This document shows, one piece after another, positions 50,749-59,570 of a DNA stretch of 64,000 nucleotides. The position numbers were made by a program, and so were the translations under genes. The notes beneath the pieces were generated by a model. It was not told where the DNA came from. It was given only the letters and a program-made list of their open reading frames with translations, and did no database searches. Numbering within the stretch: the stretch's first letter is position 1; each line of letters begins with the position of its first letter. Source of the DNA: Caulobacter endophyticus (GTDB lineage Bacteria > Pseudomonadota > Alphaproteobacteria > Caulobacterales > Caulobacteraceae); the NCBI RefSeq assembly GCF_029543245.1, contig NZ_JARQWV010000007.1, positions 124,001 through 188,000 of the forward strand, given 5' to 3'.

Positions 50749-53055
50749 TTATTCCGCGGCGATCAGGGTGGGTTCGACGGGGCGGGGCGGTTCGCGGCGG
50801 CGCAGGCTGATCACCGCATCGACGTCGAGGATGAGGGCCACGCGGCCGTCGCCCAGGATCGTCGCGGCGGCCACGCCGTCGACCTGCTGGTAGTTCTGCT
50901 CCAGCGACTTGATGACCACCTGGCGCTGGCCGTGGATGGCGTCGGCCACCAGGGCGGCGCGCGAGCCGTCCTCGCCCTCGACCAGCAGCACGACGCCTTC
51001 GGTCGGCGGGGGCGAGGCCTCGCGGTAGCCCAGGGTCAGGCCGACGTCGATCAGCGGCACGAAGCTGTCGCGGACGGCCAGCACCGAGCCGACCGGGCCC
51101 AGCGGGCGAACTTCTTCGGGCTTGGGACGCAGGCTCTCGACGATGGCGGCCAGCGGCACCACCAGGGTCTCGCCGGCGACGTCGACCACCATGCCGTCAA
51201 GGACGGCCAGGGTCAGCGGCAGGCTCAGCGTGAAGGTCGAGCCCTGGCCCGGACGCGAGGTGATCGAGATGCGGCCGCCGAGCGCCTGCACCGAGCGCTT
51301 GACCACGTCCATGCCGACGCCGCGGCCCGAGACGTCCGAGATCTTGTCGGCGGTCGAGAAGCCCGGGAGGAAGATCAGGTTGTCGATCTCCTCGTCGGTC
51401 AGCTGCAGCTCCGGCGAGATCAGGCCCTTCTTGATCGCGATCGAGTGGACGCGCTCGCGGTTGATGCCCTTGCCGTCGTCGGACACCTCGATGACGATCC
51501 GGCCGCTGCGATGCAGGGCGGCCAGCTTCACGACACCTTCCGGGTTCTTGCCGGCCGCCTTGCGCTCCTCGGGGCTTTCCAGCCCGTGGTCGATGGCGTT
51601 GCGCAGCATGTGGGTGATCGGGTCGGACAGACGCTCGATGACCGTCTTGTCGACCTCGGTGTTCTCGCCGTCCATCACCAGGCGGGCCTGCTTGCCCGTC
51701 ATGCTGGCGACTTCGCGGACCAGGCGCGGCATGCGCTGGAACACCGACTTCACCGGCTGGGCGCGGATGGCCATGACGCTGTCCTGGATCTCGCGCGTCA
51801 GCTGTTCCAGCTCGTCGAGGCCCATGGCCAGGTTGGAGGAGGGGGCGATGCCGTATTCGCCGACACGCTGGGCCAGCATGGCCTGGTTGATGACCAGCTC
51901 GCCGACCAGGTCGATCAGGCGGTCGATGCGCTCGGGATCGACGCGGATCACCGACTGGCCCGGACCCGGGACGTCGATCTGCTGGGTCTTGGCGGCGGCG
52001 GCCGGAGCAGCGGCCACCGGCGCCGGCGCGGCCACGGGCGTGGCGACCGGAGCGGGAGCAGCTTCGACGACCGGCGCGACCGCGACAGGTTCGGGGGCGG
52101 ATTCCACGACGACCGGAGCGGGAGCCTCGGCGATGACCACGGGCTCGGGCGCGGCGATGGCCGCCGGGGTCTCGCCGGCCAGCAGGGCGGCCAGGGCGGC
52201 GTCGGCGCTCAGGCCCTCGCCGCGGGTGATTTCCAGGTCGCAGTCGCCGTCGACGAATTCGAAGACCTCGCGGATGGCGGTCTCGTCTTCCTCGGTCTCC
52301 AGGCGCACCGTCCAGGTGGCGTAGGCGGCTTCGGCGTCCAGCATGTCCAGCGGCGGGATGGCGCTGGCGTCCAGGGTGGCCTCGATCGGGCCCAGGCGCG
52401 CAAGTTCGCGCAGCAGCAGGGCGGTCTCGTTGGCCTTGCGGTAGAGGTCCGACTTCGGACGGATAGACACCGTCCAGACGTTGCCCGCGGCGGCGGCGAC
52501 GTCGGCCGCCTGCTCGTCGATGGTGATCGTCATCGGCTGGAAGTCGAAGCCCAGGTCGTCGTCGTCCAGGGCGTCGTCGGCCCCGATCAGCGCTTCGGCC
52601 GGGGCGGCGGCGACGGGCGCGGCTTCGAACACCGGCGCCTCGACAACGGCGGCGGGAGCCGGCGCGGCGTTGGGGTCGGTGCAGGCCTTCAGCTCGGCGG
52701 CCATGGCGGCCGAGACGGCTTCGTCCACGACGCCCAGGCCGCGGGCCGAGCTGACGTGGTCGGCCAGCACGTCCGAGGCGCGCAGCAGGGTCACCACCAG
52801 GTCGGGGGTCGCAGGCACTTCGTTGGAACGAACGGCGTCGAGCAGGGTCTCGAACACGTGGGCGAAGCGCACCAGCGGCTCGAGGCCGAAGGCGCCGGCG
52901 CCGCCCTTGATCGAGTGGACGGCGCGGAACACGGCGTTGACGGTGTCGCCGTCGTCGTTGCCGTCCTGCATGGCCAGGAGTCCGCCTTCGAGGTCGGCGA
53001 GAAGTTCCTCGCACTCCTGGAAGAAGGTGACCTTGATGGCCTCTAACTCGTCCAT
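50749..53055 (-). CDS. cheA: CheA, chemotaxis histidine kinase
   Basis: The 768-residue kinase relays receptor signals to CheY and CheB. Domains are: P1 Hpt with the phosphorylated His in [15 protein letters not shown] (His47); a P2-like region; an Ala/Pro/Val-rich linker (about 305-375); P3 dimerisation; P4 HATPase with [19 protein letters not shown] and GRGVGMDVV; and a P5 CheW-like domain. A 57-base gap with a C/G-rich hairpin separates it from cheYI. Confidence 0.97.
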   Translation of the reverse strand: MDELEAIKVTFFQECEELLADLEGGLLAMQDGNDDGDTVNAVFRAVHSIKGGAGAFGLEPLVRFAHVFETLLDAVRSNEVPATPDLVVTLLRASDVLADHVSSARGLGVVDEAVSAAMAAELKACTDPNAAPAPAAVVEAPVFEAAPVAAAPAEALIGADDALDDDDLGFDFQPMTITIDEQAADVAAAAGNVWTVSIRPKSDLYRKANETALLLRELARLGPIEATLDASAIPPLDMLDAEAAYATWTVRLETEEDETAIREVFEFVDGDCDLEITRGEGLSADAALAALLAGETPAAIAAPEPVVIAEAPAPVVVESAPEPVAVAPVVEAAPAPVATPVAAPAPVAAAPAAAAKTQQIDVPGPGQSVIRVDPERIDRLIDLVGELVINQAMLAQRVGEYGIAPSSNLAMGLDELEQLTREIQDSVMAIRAQPVKSVFQRMPRLVREVASMTGKQARLVMDGENTEVDKTVIERLSDPITHMLRNAIDHGLESPEERKAAGKNPEGVVKLAALHRSGRIVIEVSDDGKGINRERVHSIAIKKGLISPELQLTDEEIDNLIFLPGFSTADKISDVSGRGVGMDVVKRSVQALGGRISITSRPGQGSTFTLSLPLTLAVLDGMVVDVAGETLVVPLAAIVESLRPKPEEVRPLGPVGSVLAVRDSFVPLIDVGLTLGYREASPPPTEGVVLLVEGEDGSRAALVADAIHGQRQVVIKSLEQNYQQVDGVAAATILGDGRVALILDVDAVISLRRREPPRPVEPTLIAAE

Positions 53056-53112
53056 TCCAACGTTCCTAAAACGAGAAGGTCTTTAAGTGCCCCCGGGGAG
53101 GGGGAAACGACG

Positions 53113-53478
53113 TCAGGCCGCGACGCGGCGGATGGCGTCGACCAGCTTTTCCGGGTTGAACGGCTTGACGATCCAGCCCGTGGCGCCGGCGCGGCGCGCG
53201 CGGTCCTTCTTGGCCGGGTCGCTTTCCGTGGTCAGCACCAGGATCGGGATGGCGCGATAGTCGTCGTCGACCCGCACCGCCTCGATGAAGCCGAAGCCGT
53301 CCAGCTTGGGCATGTTGATGTCGGTGATGATCACGTCGGGGCGATGGGCCGAAAGAACTTCCAGCCCGTGCTCGCCGTCGACCGCTTCGACGACGTTGAA
53401 CCCGGCGCCGGCGAGGGCCATGCGCAGCATGTCCCGCATCGTTCGGGAATCATCGACCGTGAGGACCGTCCGCGTCAC
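53113..53478 (-). CDS. cheYI: CheY response regulator (CheYI)
   Basis: The 121-residue receiver (VLTVDDSRTMRDMLRMAL; phosphoacceptor Asp in PDVIITDINMPKLDG; Thr in VLTTES; Lys in WIVKPFNPEK) starts at a GTG whose bases overlap the cheX stop as GTGA. No ATG fits. It belongs to the CheY family and precedes cheA, so it is probably CheYI. Confidence 0.9.
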   Translation of the reverse strand: MTRTVLTVDDSRTMRDMLRMALAGAGFNVVEAVDGEHGLEVLSAHRPDVIITDINMPKLDGFGFIEAVRVDDDYRAIPILVLTTESDPAKKDRARRAGATGWIVKPFNPEKLVDAIRRVAA

Positions 53479-53759
53479 GATTGAACTCCATGGATATCCG
53501 CCGAAAGAAGCGCCCCTTCGGCGCCGAACAGACGGGTGGTTTCGACAAAGGCCTCCGAAGGGGCCCGGATAGAAAAGGACTTGCCGTCCGCCGCCCAGGC
53601 GGTCTTGGCCGCCAGGAGCACTTGCAGGCAAAGGCCGCCGAGACGACGGACGTTGCCGGCGTCGACCTCGACCGCATCGCCGCGACGTTCCAGGAACGCC
53701 GCCTTGAGGGGACCCGAGGCCTTCAGATCAAGCGTTTCGGGCAGCGAAAGGACAGTCAT
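53475..53759 (-). CDS. cheX: STAS-domain protein (Caulobacter CheX)
   Basis: The 94-residue protein is a single STAS domain (LPETLDLKASGPLKAAFLERRGDAVEVDAGNVRRLGGLCLQVLLAA). It is called CheX in Caulobacter operon naming but is unrelated to the CheX phosphatase of Thermotoga. The Shine-Dalgarno GGAGGAG is five bases before the ATG at 53759, which overlaps the mcpA stop. An upstream TTG (53762) is less likely. Role in signalling is unknown. Confidence 0.82.
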   Translation of the reverse strand: MTVLSLPETLDLKASGPLKAAFLERRGDAVEVDAGNVRRLGGLCLQVLLAAKTAWAADGKSFSIRAPSEAFVETTRLFGAEGALLSADIHGVQS

Positions 53760-55726
53760 CAAAACTCCTCCCAGCCGTCGCTGACCGGGGCGGCCGCGGC
53801 AGCGGCGCCGCCACGGCCAGGCCGGGCGAAGGCGCCGAGCCGGGCGCGTTGCTCGGCGACGGGGTTGCGGGCCGGCGAGTCGACGGCGACGTCGGCTTCG
53901 CGCGGGCGTTCAAAGCGTTGCGTGGCGCCTTCGCCCACACGGAAGCGACCGATCAGGCGCACCAGCTCCGCGGTCTCGCCCTTCAGCGAGTGCGTCGCGG
54001 CGGTCGATTGCTCGACCATGGCGGCGTTCTGTTGGGTCACCTGATCCATCTGGTTGACGGCGGTGTTGACTTCGTTGAGGCCGGTCGCCTGCTCGGCCGC
54101 CGAGGCGGCGATTTCGGTGACCAGGGCGTCGATCTCGCCGACCTTCACCACGATCCGCTGCAGGGCCTCGCCGGTCTGGCCGACCAGGCTGACCCCGGCA
54201 GAGACCTGCTGGGTCGACGACGAGATCAGGGTCTTGATCTCCTTGGCGGCCTCGGCCGAGCGCTGGGCGAGCGCGCGGACTTCCTGGGCGACCACCGCGA
54301 AACCACGTCCCGCTTCGCCCGCCCGGGCGGCCTCCACCCCGGCGTTGAGCGCCAGGAGGTTGGTCTGGAAGGCGATCTCGTCGATCACGCCGATGATCTG
54401 GCTGATCTGCTTGGAGGAATTTTCGATTTCGCCCATCGCGGACACTGCCTGATGGACGACCTGGCCGGAATGCGTCGCTTCGCCACGGGTGGTCGAGACC
54501 ACGTCCGAGGCCTGGCGGGCGCCCGAGGCCGTGCGGCGCACGGTGGCGGTCAGCTCGTCGAGGGCGGCGGCGGTCTCTTCCAGGCTGGCGGCCTGCTGCT
54601 CGGTGCGGCGCGACAGGTCGTCGGAGGCGTGGGCGATTTCGTCGGCGCCGGTGCGCAGGCCGTCGGTCGAGGCCGTAATGACCTTCACGGTGTCCTGCAG
54701 CTGGGCGATGGCGCCGTTGAAGTCGTCCTTCAGCTTGGCGTACTCGCCCGGGAAGTTGGCGGTGACGCGGAAGGTCAGGTCGCCCTGGGCCAGGCGCTCG
54801 AGGCCCTCGGCCAGCGAGCTGACCACCAGGGCGCTTTCGCGGGCGGCGGCGGCGGCGGCCTGTTCCTTGGCGCGACGCTCGTCGGCGGTCAGGGCGGCCG
54901 ACTTCTCCTGCTCGGCGCGCAGCTGTTCCAGGTGCAGCTGGTTGTCGCGGAACACCTTCAGCGAACGCACGATGGCGCCCAGCTCGTCCCCACGGGTCAG
55001 GCGTTCCAGATCGATGCCGTTGTCGCCCTTGGAGAGCTTCTCGGTGGCGCCGGCGATGTCGCCGATCGACTTGCGGGTCGTCATCACGGTCATGAACGCC
55101 AGGGCGCCGACGGCGGCCAGGGTGATGAGCGAGAGAACGATGGTGATGCTGATCGAGGCGGCGGCCTCGGCCTGGCGCTTGGCGGCCTGCGTCTTGGCGC
55201 GGCTGGCGGCGTCGTCGACGACCTTCTGCAGCTGAGCGGCCATCTTGACATATTGGTCTTCGAAGCTGCCGGCGAAGCTCATCGCCATGCCCGCGTCGAC
55301 ATCGACCATGCCGCTGACGGTGTCGACGGCGCTGCGGCACTCGGCCAGCGCCTTGACCAGGGCGTCGATCTTGGGACGTTCCGAGACCGGAAGACGGCCG
55401 GAGAGGGCCTTCATTTCCTTGCCCAGGGTGTCGAACTCCGCGAGCAGTTCGGTGATGCGCGGACCGGCCGGAGCGGCCATCGGGTCGGCCTTGGAGGCCA
55501 GGATCTGGTAGAGCTTGCCGTGAGCGTCTGTGATGCGGCGCGACAGCGACTGGATTTCGCTGTTGGTGCGCATGTCGGTCTCGACGACCTGATGCAGCGC
55601 GGCCGACTGGCTCTTCTGCACGACGATGGACCCCACGGCCATGGCCGCCAGCATCAGCAGAGCGAAAGCCGGCGCGAAGCCGATTTTTATGATCAACGGC
55701 AGATCGACGAGTCGAAAGCGCTTCAT
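53759..55726 (-). CDS. mcpA: Methyl-accepting chemotaxis protein McpA
   Basis: The 655-residue receptor has two membrane spans ([28 protein letters not shown] and [24 protein letters not shown]) flanking a periplasmic sensor of about 150 residues. A HAMP domain and the signalling hairpin with [46 protein letters not shown] follow. The tail ends SDGWEEF, a docking site for CheR/CheB, after an Ala-rich stretch. The ATG at 55726 has GGAGGGG; an in-frame start 21 codons upstream is rejected. It opens the che operon. Confidence 0.95.
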   Translation of the reverse strand: MKRFRLVDLPLIIKIGFAPAFALLMLAAMAVGSIVVQKSQSAALHQVVETDMRTNSEIQSLSRRITDAHGKLYQILASKADPMAAPAGPRITELLAEFDTLGKEMKALSGRLPVSERPKIDALVKALAECRSAVDTVSGMVDVDAGMAMSFAGSFEDQYVKMAAQLQKVVDDAASRAKTQAAKRQAEAAASISITIVLSLITLAAVGALAFMTVMTTRKSIGDIAGATEKLSKGDNGIDLERLTRGDELGAIVRSLKVFRDNQLHLEQLRAEQEKSAALTADERRAKEQAAAAAARESALVVSSLAEGLERLAQGDLTFRVTANFPGEYAKLKDDFNGAIAQLQDTVKVITASTDGLRTGADEIAHASDDLSRRTEQQAASLEETAAALDELTATVRRTASGARQASDVVSTTRGEATHSGQVVHQAVSAMGEIENSSKQISQIIGVIDEIAFQTNLLALNAGVEAARAGEAGRGFAVVAQEVRALAQRSAEAAKEIKTLISSSTQQVSAGVSLVGQTGEALQRIVVKVGEIDALVTEIAASAAEQATGLNEVNTAVNQMDQVTQQNAAMVEQSTAATHSLKGETAELVRLIGRFRVGEGATQRFERPREADVAVDSPARNPVAEQRARLGAFARPGRGGAAAAAAPVSDGWEEF

Positions 55727-55816
55727 GACAAATCCCCTCCAAGCGACGGCCGTGCCCACGGACCGTTCGCAACGTGAGGCGATCATCACGATAGAGTCCT
55801 AATAGTTCCTGACTTT

Positions 55817-55822
55817 GGTTAA
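55817..55822 (-). promoter_or_regulatory. Possible CtrA half-site upstream of mcpA
   Basis: TTAACC on the minus strand matches one half of the CtrA box; the second TTAA seven bases later is not conserved. CtrA control of the che operon in Caulobacter is known, but this site is weak. Confidence 0.3.
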
Positions 55823-55936
55823 GGATGATGGCCGCACCCTGTCGCACCCCGTATCGATGCGCGCGCATGCACGTGTTTTTGAGTCTAGAGTGCGGGGAAT
55901 GTGGCGGCTTGGCGCCCTTCACAAGTCATTATGGTT

Positions 55937-55956
55937 ATCGATAAGTAAATATCGAT
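55937..55956 (+). promoter_or_regulatory. Perfect inverted repeat ATCGATA-N6-TATCGAT
   Basis: The 7-base arms are perfect and lie in an AT-rich stretch 106 bases before the small secreted protein ATG. It may be an operator for a dimeric regulator. No matching family is recognised. Confidence 0.4.
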
Positions 55957-56062
55957 TATTCTTCGCTGACTCAGAATATCTTAACTCGCTCCTGGGAAAA
56001 GGTGCAGGCGTCCGGTTGGCGCAACGTCCAACGGACGAACAAAAAATACTAGGAGCAGCGGG

Positions 56063-56374
56063 ATGAAATATCCGATCGCTATTGCCGCGGGAATCGCCGG
56101 CAGCTTTTTCGTCGCTCAGGCCGCTTCGGCCGCCGGCGGTTTCGAAGACCAAATGGGCCGCTGCCTCCAGCAGTTCGCCAACACCAAGGACGCCGCTCAG
56201 GTGATGCTCGAGTGCACCGCCGACGCCGGCAAGCTCTCGGCCTGCAAGGTCGTGGACAACAGCGCGGCCGGTAAGGGCTTCGACAAGGCGGCCATGTGCA
56301 TCGCCGAGAAGCTGCCGATGGGCTCGAAGACCGGCACCGTGAAGGTTCCGTTCCGCTTCCCGGGCGGCGCGTAA
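56063..56374 (+). CDS. Small secreted cysteine-containing protein
   Basis: The 103-residue protein has a signal peptide (MKYPIAIAAGIAGSFFVAQAASA) and a mature part of about 80 residues with four cysteines (GRCLQQF; MLECTADAG; SACKVVD; AAMCIAEKL), probably two disulfides. Shine-Dalgarno AGGAGC precedes ATG 56063. No family is recognised. It sits inside the chemotaxis cluster but points away from mcpA and toward the mcpB-like gene. Confidence 0.75.
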   Translation: MKYPIAIAAGIAGSFFVAQAASAAGGFEDQMGRCLQQFANTKDAAQVMLECTADAGKLSACKVVDNSAAGKGFDKAAMCIAEKLPMGSKTGTVKVPFRFPGGA

Positions 56375-56386
56375 GTCTTACGCGCC
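56366..56386 (+). other. Hairpin over the stop codon of the small secreted protein
   Basis: GGCGCGTAA (56366-56374, including the TAA) pairs with TTACGCGCC (56378-56386) with a 3-base loop. It is not followed by a T-run and may be a 3'-end stabiliser. Confidence 0.45.
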
Positions 56387-56542
56387 TTCCCAGAGGGGGT
56401 TTCAAGCGCCTCCGCTGGTCCAGGCCGGCGCATCCCGCAGGGGACGCGCCAAGGCCGGATCGGCGGGGGCGTTTTGCTGTCTGGAGCACGGGGTTTGCAA
56501 GTAACGCCGGGCATCTTCTTCTTCATCGATGCGGTTCCCAAG

Positions 56543-56567
56543 AAAAAGACCCGCCTTGCGGCGGGTC
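56543..56567 (-). terminator. Intrinsic terminator of the mcpB-like gene
   Basis: On the minus strand GACCCGCC (56567-56560) pairs with GGCGGGTC (56555-56548), followed by TTTTT. It separates this gene from the mcpA operon. Confidence 0.88.
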
Positions 56568-56636
56568 AGGTGAGGAGACGCGCGAAGAAACTGGTCGGAG
56601 CGCGCTACGCTAAGCCGCGCCCCGACGGCACAGAAC

Positions 56637-58217
56637 TCAGTACTCTTCCCAGTCCTGCTCGATGGCGACGGCGGTCGAGCCGCGGTGCGCGCCGGGACGG
56701 GAGGCCACGCGGGGCGCGGCCGGGCGAGGGGCTGGACGGGCGGCCTGGGCCGGCGCCGCTTGGCGGGAGGTCTTGAAGCCGCCGACGAGGCGGGTCAGCT
56801 CGTTGGACTGGCCCTTCAGCGAGTGGGTCGCGGCGGTGGTCTGCTCGACCATGGCGGCGTTCTGCTGGGTGACCTGGTCCATCTGATTGACGGCGATATT
56901 GACCTGGGCGAGGCCGCTCGACTGTTCCTGGGCCGAGGACGAGATCTCGCCGACCAGGGCGTCGATCTCGGCCACCTTGACGACGATGCCGCGCAGGGCC
57001 TCGCCGGTCTGGCCGACCAGGGCCACGCCGGCCTCGACCTGCTTGGACGAGGCGCCGATCAGGCTCTTGATCTCCTTGGCGGCTTCCGCCGAACGCTGGG
57101 CCAGGGCCCGCACTTCCGAGGCGACGACCGCAAAACCCTTGCCCGCATCGCCGGCCCGCGCGGCTTCGACGCCGGCGTTGAGGGCCAGGAGGTTGGTCTG
57201 GAAGGCGATCTCGTCGATCACCCCGATGATGTTGCTGATCTCGCGCGAGCTGGTCTCGATCTCGCCCATGGCGGCGACGGCGTCGGTGACGACGATGCCC
57301 GAGCGCTCGGCGTCGGTCTTGGCGCCGGCCACCACGTCCGAGGCCTGGCGGGCGCCGGCGGCGGCGCGTTTCACCGTGGCGGTGATTTCGTCGAGGGCGG
57401 CGGCGGTTTCTTCCAGGCTGGCGGCCTGCTGTTCGGTGCGGCGCGACAGGTCGTCGGCGGCGACGCCGATTTCGTCGGTGCCCGAGCGGATGCCGTCGGT
57501 GGCGGCGGATACCGCGGCCATGGCTTCCTCCAGGGTCGCGACGGCGGCGTTGAAATCGCCCTTCAGCTTCTGGAAGTCGGAGGTGACCTCGATGTCGAGG
57601 CGCGAAGCCAGGTCGCCCTCGGCCAGGCGCGAAAGGGCCTCGCCCAGGGCCTGAACCACGGCGGTCTGGCTGCGTTCGTTGGCCAGACGCACCTCTTCCA
57701 GGCGCTTGCGCTCGGCCTCGATGGTCTCGAGATAGATCGAGATGGCGAAGTCCATGTCGAGCATGACCGCCTTCATCAGGGCCGAAACCGCGTCGCCGGC
57801 CTTTTCGGCGCCGTCGGCCTTGGCCATGAAGCCCTTGGGCCAGATCTCGCGGATGGCCGAGCGCATCAGGTGCTCGCTGACCAGGGCGTAGCCGCCGATG
57901 TACCAGCGCGGCTCCAGGCCGATGCGGGCGTGGGTCTCGCCGATCGTGCGCACGGCCTTGACGTAGGTGTCGCTGAAGTCGGCCTCGGCGATCACCGACC
58001 AGTGCGACTTCTGGCGATTGCCGGCCGCATCCATGTGGCGCTCGTCGCCGAAGAACTTGCGGGTCTCGGGCGTGGCCTTGACGCGATCGTAGAAGCCCTT
58101 CAGCGCCGGGCCGATTTCCCGCTCGATGAGCGGACGCAGAGCCCGCAGGGCCGCACGGGCTCGGTTGTCGAGACCCATGAACGCAACGCGGTCACTCAGT
58201 GCATAGTCCTGGCTCAT
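56637..58217 (-). CDS. mcpB: Globin-coupled soluble chemoreceptor (McpB-like)
   Basis: The 526-residue receptor has no membrane span. Its N-terminus is a globin-sensor domain (DYALSDRVAFMGLDNRARAALRALRPLIEREIGPALKGFYDRV; HWSVIAEADFSDTYVKAVRTIGETHARIGLEPRWYIGGYALVSEHLM). Its C-terminal half is the MCP hairpin ([46 protein letters not shown]). It ends QDWEEY, another CheR/CheB docking tail. Globin-coupled receptors bind haem and sense oxygen; haem binding here is inferred. It has its own terminator and a TTAACCAT CtrA-type site 46 bases upstream. Confidence 0.9.
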   Translation of the reverse strand: MSQDYALSDRVAFMGLDNRARAALRALRPLIEREIGPALKGFYDRVKATPETRKFFGDERHMDAAGNRQKSHWSVIAEADFSDTYVKAVRTIGETHARIGLEPRWYIGGYALVSEHLMRSAIREIWPKGFMAKADGAEKAGDAVSALMKAVMLDMDFAISIYLETIEAERKRLEEVRLANERSQTAVVQALGEALSRLAEGDLASRLDIEVTSDFQKLKGDFNAAVATLEEAMAAVSAATDGIRSGTDEIGVAADDLSRRTEQQAASLEETAAALDEITATVKRAAAGARQASDVVAGAKTDAERSGIVVTDAVAAMGEIETSSREISNIIGVIDEIAFQTNLLALNAGVEAARAGDAGKGFAVVASEVRALAQRSAEAAKEIKSLIGASSKQVEAGVALVGQTGEALRGIVVKVAEIDALVGEISSSAQEQSSGLAQVNIAVNQMDQVTQQNAAMVEQTTAATHSLKGQSNELTRLVGGFKTSRQAAPAQAARPAPRPAAPRVASRPGAHRGSTAVAIEQDWEEY

Positions 58218-58263
58218 CTGGCCGCTTCCCCGATTGAGATATCGGTGGTCACTCTCGCGGTCG

Positions 58264-58271
58264 ATGGTTAA
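58264..58271 (-). promoter_or_regulatory. CtrA-type half-site upstream of the mcpB-like gene
   Basis: TTAACCAT on the minus strand is the 8-base CtrA core, 46 bases before the ATG at 58217. It fits swarmer-cell expression of chemotaxis genes. CtrA binding is inferred from motif and location. Confidence 0.45.
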
Positions 58272-58337
58272 TGCGCCAACAACTTTTCCCGTTTTGAGCG
58301 CGTCAGGACGTCGCACTCTACCGTGTTATGCTTGCGG

Positions 58338-59486
58338 CTATCCGCCACGCCGAAGAGTTTCCCGAGCAATGACCAGTTGCTGGATCTGGCTGGTGCCCTC
58401 GTAAATCCGGAAAATACGGACATCGCGATACAGCCGCTCGATGCCGTAGTCGGCCACATAGCCGGCTCCGCCGAAGATCTGCACCGCCCGGTCGGCGACG
58501 CGGCCGACCATTTCCGAGGCGAACAGCTTGGCCGCCGCCGCCTCCAGGGTCACGCCCTCGCTGGCGTCGCGCTTGCGGGCGGTTTCCAGCACCAGGGCGC
58601 GGGCGGCCAGGGCTTCGGTCTTGCTGTCGGCGAGCATGGCCTGGATCAGCTGGAAGCTGGCGATCGGCTGGCCGAACTGCTTGCGCTCGGATGCATAGGC
58701 CACGCAGTCGGCGATCAGCCGCTCGGCCACGCCCACGCAGACGGCGGCGATATGCAGGCGGCCGCGGTCGAGCACCTGCATGGCCACCTTGAAGCCCTCG
58801 CCCTCGGCCCCCAGCCGGTTCTCGGCCGGCACCCGCACGCCGTCGAAGGTTACGTCGTGGATGTGGGCGCCCTGCTGTCCCATCTTCTTCTCGGCCTTGC
58901 CCACGTGCAGGCCCGGCAGGCCGGCGGGCACGAGGAAGGCCGACACGCCCGAGCCGCCCTTGGCGTCGGGGTCGGTGCGGGCCATCACCGTGAACAGCGA
59001 GGCCTTGCCGGCGTTGGTGATGAACCGCTTTGAGCCGGTCAGGACGTAGTCTTCGCCGTCGCGCACGGCCCGGGTCTGCACCGAGGCGCTGTCGGACCCG
59101 GCCTCGGGTTCTGTCAGGGCGAAGGAGGTGACGGTCTCGCCCGAGGCGATGCCGGGCAGCCACCTGGCCTTCTGGGCCTCGGTCCCGAACATGACGAGGC
59201 CCTGGCTGCCGATGCCGACATTGGTGCCGAACACCGAGCGGAAGGCCGGCGAGGCGCGGCCCAGCTCGATGGCCACCAGCGCTTCGTCCTCCATGGAAAG
59301 GCCAAGGCCGCCGTGCTCTTCGGGGATCGACAGTCCGAACAGGCCAAGATCGCGCATCTCGGCGATCACGGCGTCGGGCACGGCGTCGTTCTCGGCCACC
59401 TGGGCCTCGATCGGCCGCAGGCGTTCGGCCACGAAGCGGGCGACCATGTCGAGCAGCTGGTCGCGGGTTTCGCGGTCGAGGGCCAT
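58338..59486 (-). CDS. Acyl-CoA dehydrogenase
   Basis: This FAD enzyme oxidises an acyl-CoA at the alpha-beta position. The 382-residue protein has SFALTEPEAGSDSAS, VLTGSKRFITNAG, QIFGGAGYVADYGIERLYRDVR and the catalytic Glu in IYEGTSQIQ. The exact chain length is not predictable. It has a perfect palindrome (AAACGATCGTTT) 29 bases upstream that is likely an operator. No other beta-oxidation gene lies in the window. Confidence 0.93.
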   Translation of the reverse strand: MALDRETRDQLLDMVARFVAERLRPIEAQVAENDAVPDAVIAEMRDLGLFGLSIPEEHGGLGLSMEDEALVAIELGRASPAFRSVFGTNVGIGSQGLVMFGTEAQKARWLPGIASGETVTSFALTEPEAGSDSASVQTRAVRDGEDYVLTGSKRFITNAGKASLFTVMARTDPDAKGGSGVSAFLVPAGLPGLHVGKAEKKMGQQGAHIHDVTFDGVRVPAENRLGAEGEGFKVAMQVLDRGRLHIAAVCVGVAERLIADCVAYASERKQFGQPIASFQLIQAMLADSKTEALAARALVLETARKRDASEGVTLEAAAAKLFASEMVGRVADRAVQIFGGAGYVADYGIERLYRDVRIFRIYEGTSQIQQLVIARETLRRGG

Positions 59487-59515
59487 GGCGGTTCCTTCCT
59501 GTTATCCGTCGCGTC

Positions 59516-59527
59516 AAACGATCGTTT
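59516..59527 (-). promoter_or_regulatory. Perfect palindrome AAACGATCGTTT upstream of acyl-CoA dehydrogenase
   Basis: The 12-base palindrome lies 29 bases before the ATG. CAAAC-N4-GTTT matches the (G/C)AAAC-N2-4-GTTT(G/C) pattern of PsrA-type TetR repressors of fatty-acid genes, except for its last base. Regulator identity is inferred. Confidence 0.5.
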
Positions 59528-59570
59528 TATTCGTCGACTTTAGACGGCGCGCGACGGAATGGAAGGGGCC

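Larger units (their letters stand above)
55727..56062. other. AT-rich divergent region between mcpA and a small secreted protein gene
   Basis: The region is the most AT-rich of the window. It holds a perfect inverted repeat ATCGATA-N6-TATCGAT (55937-55956) and a TTAACC half-site on the minus strand at 55822-55817, 91 bases before mcpA. Another TTAAC lies at 55981. TTAACC is the core of CtrA boxes. No gene is seen. Confidence 0.5.
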
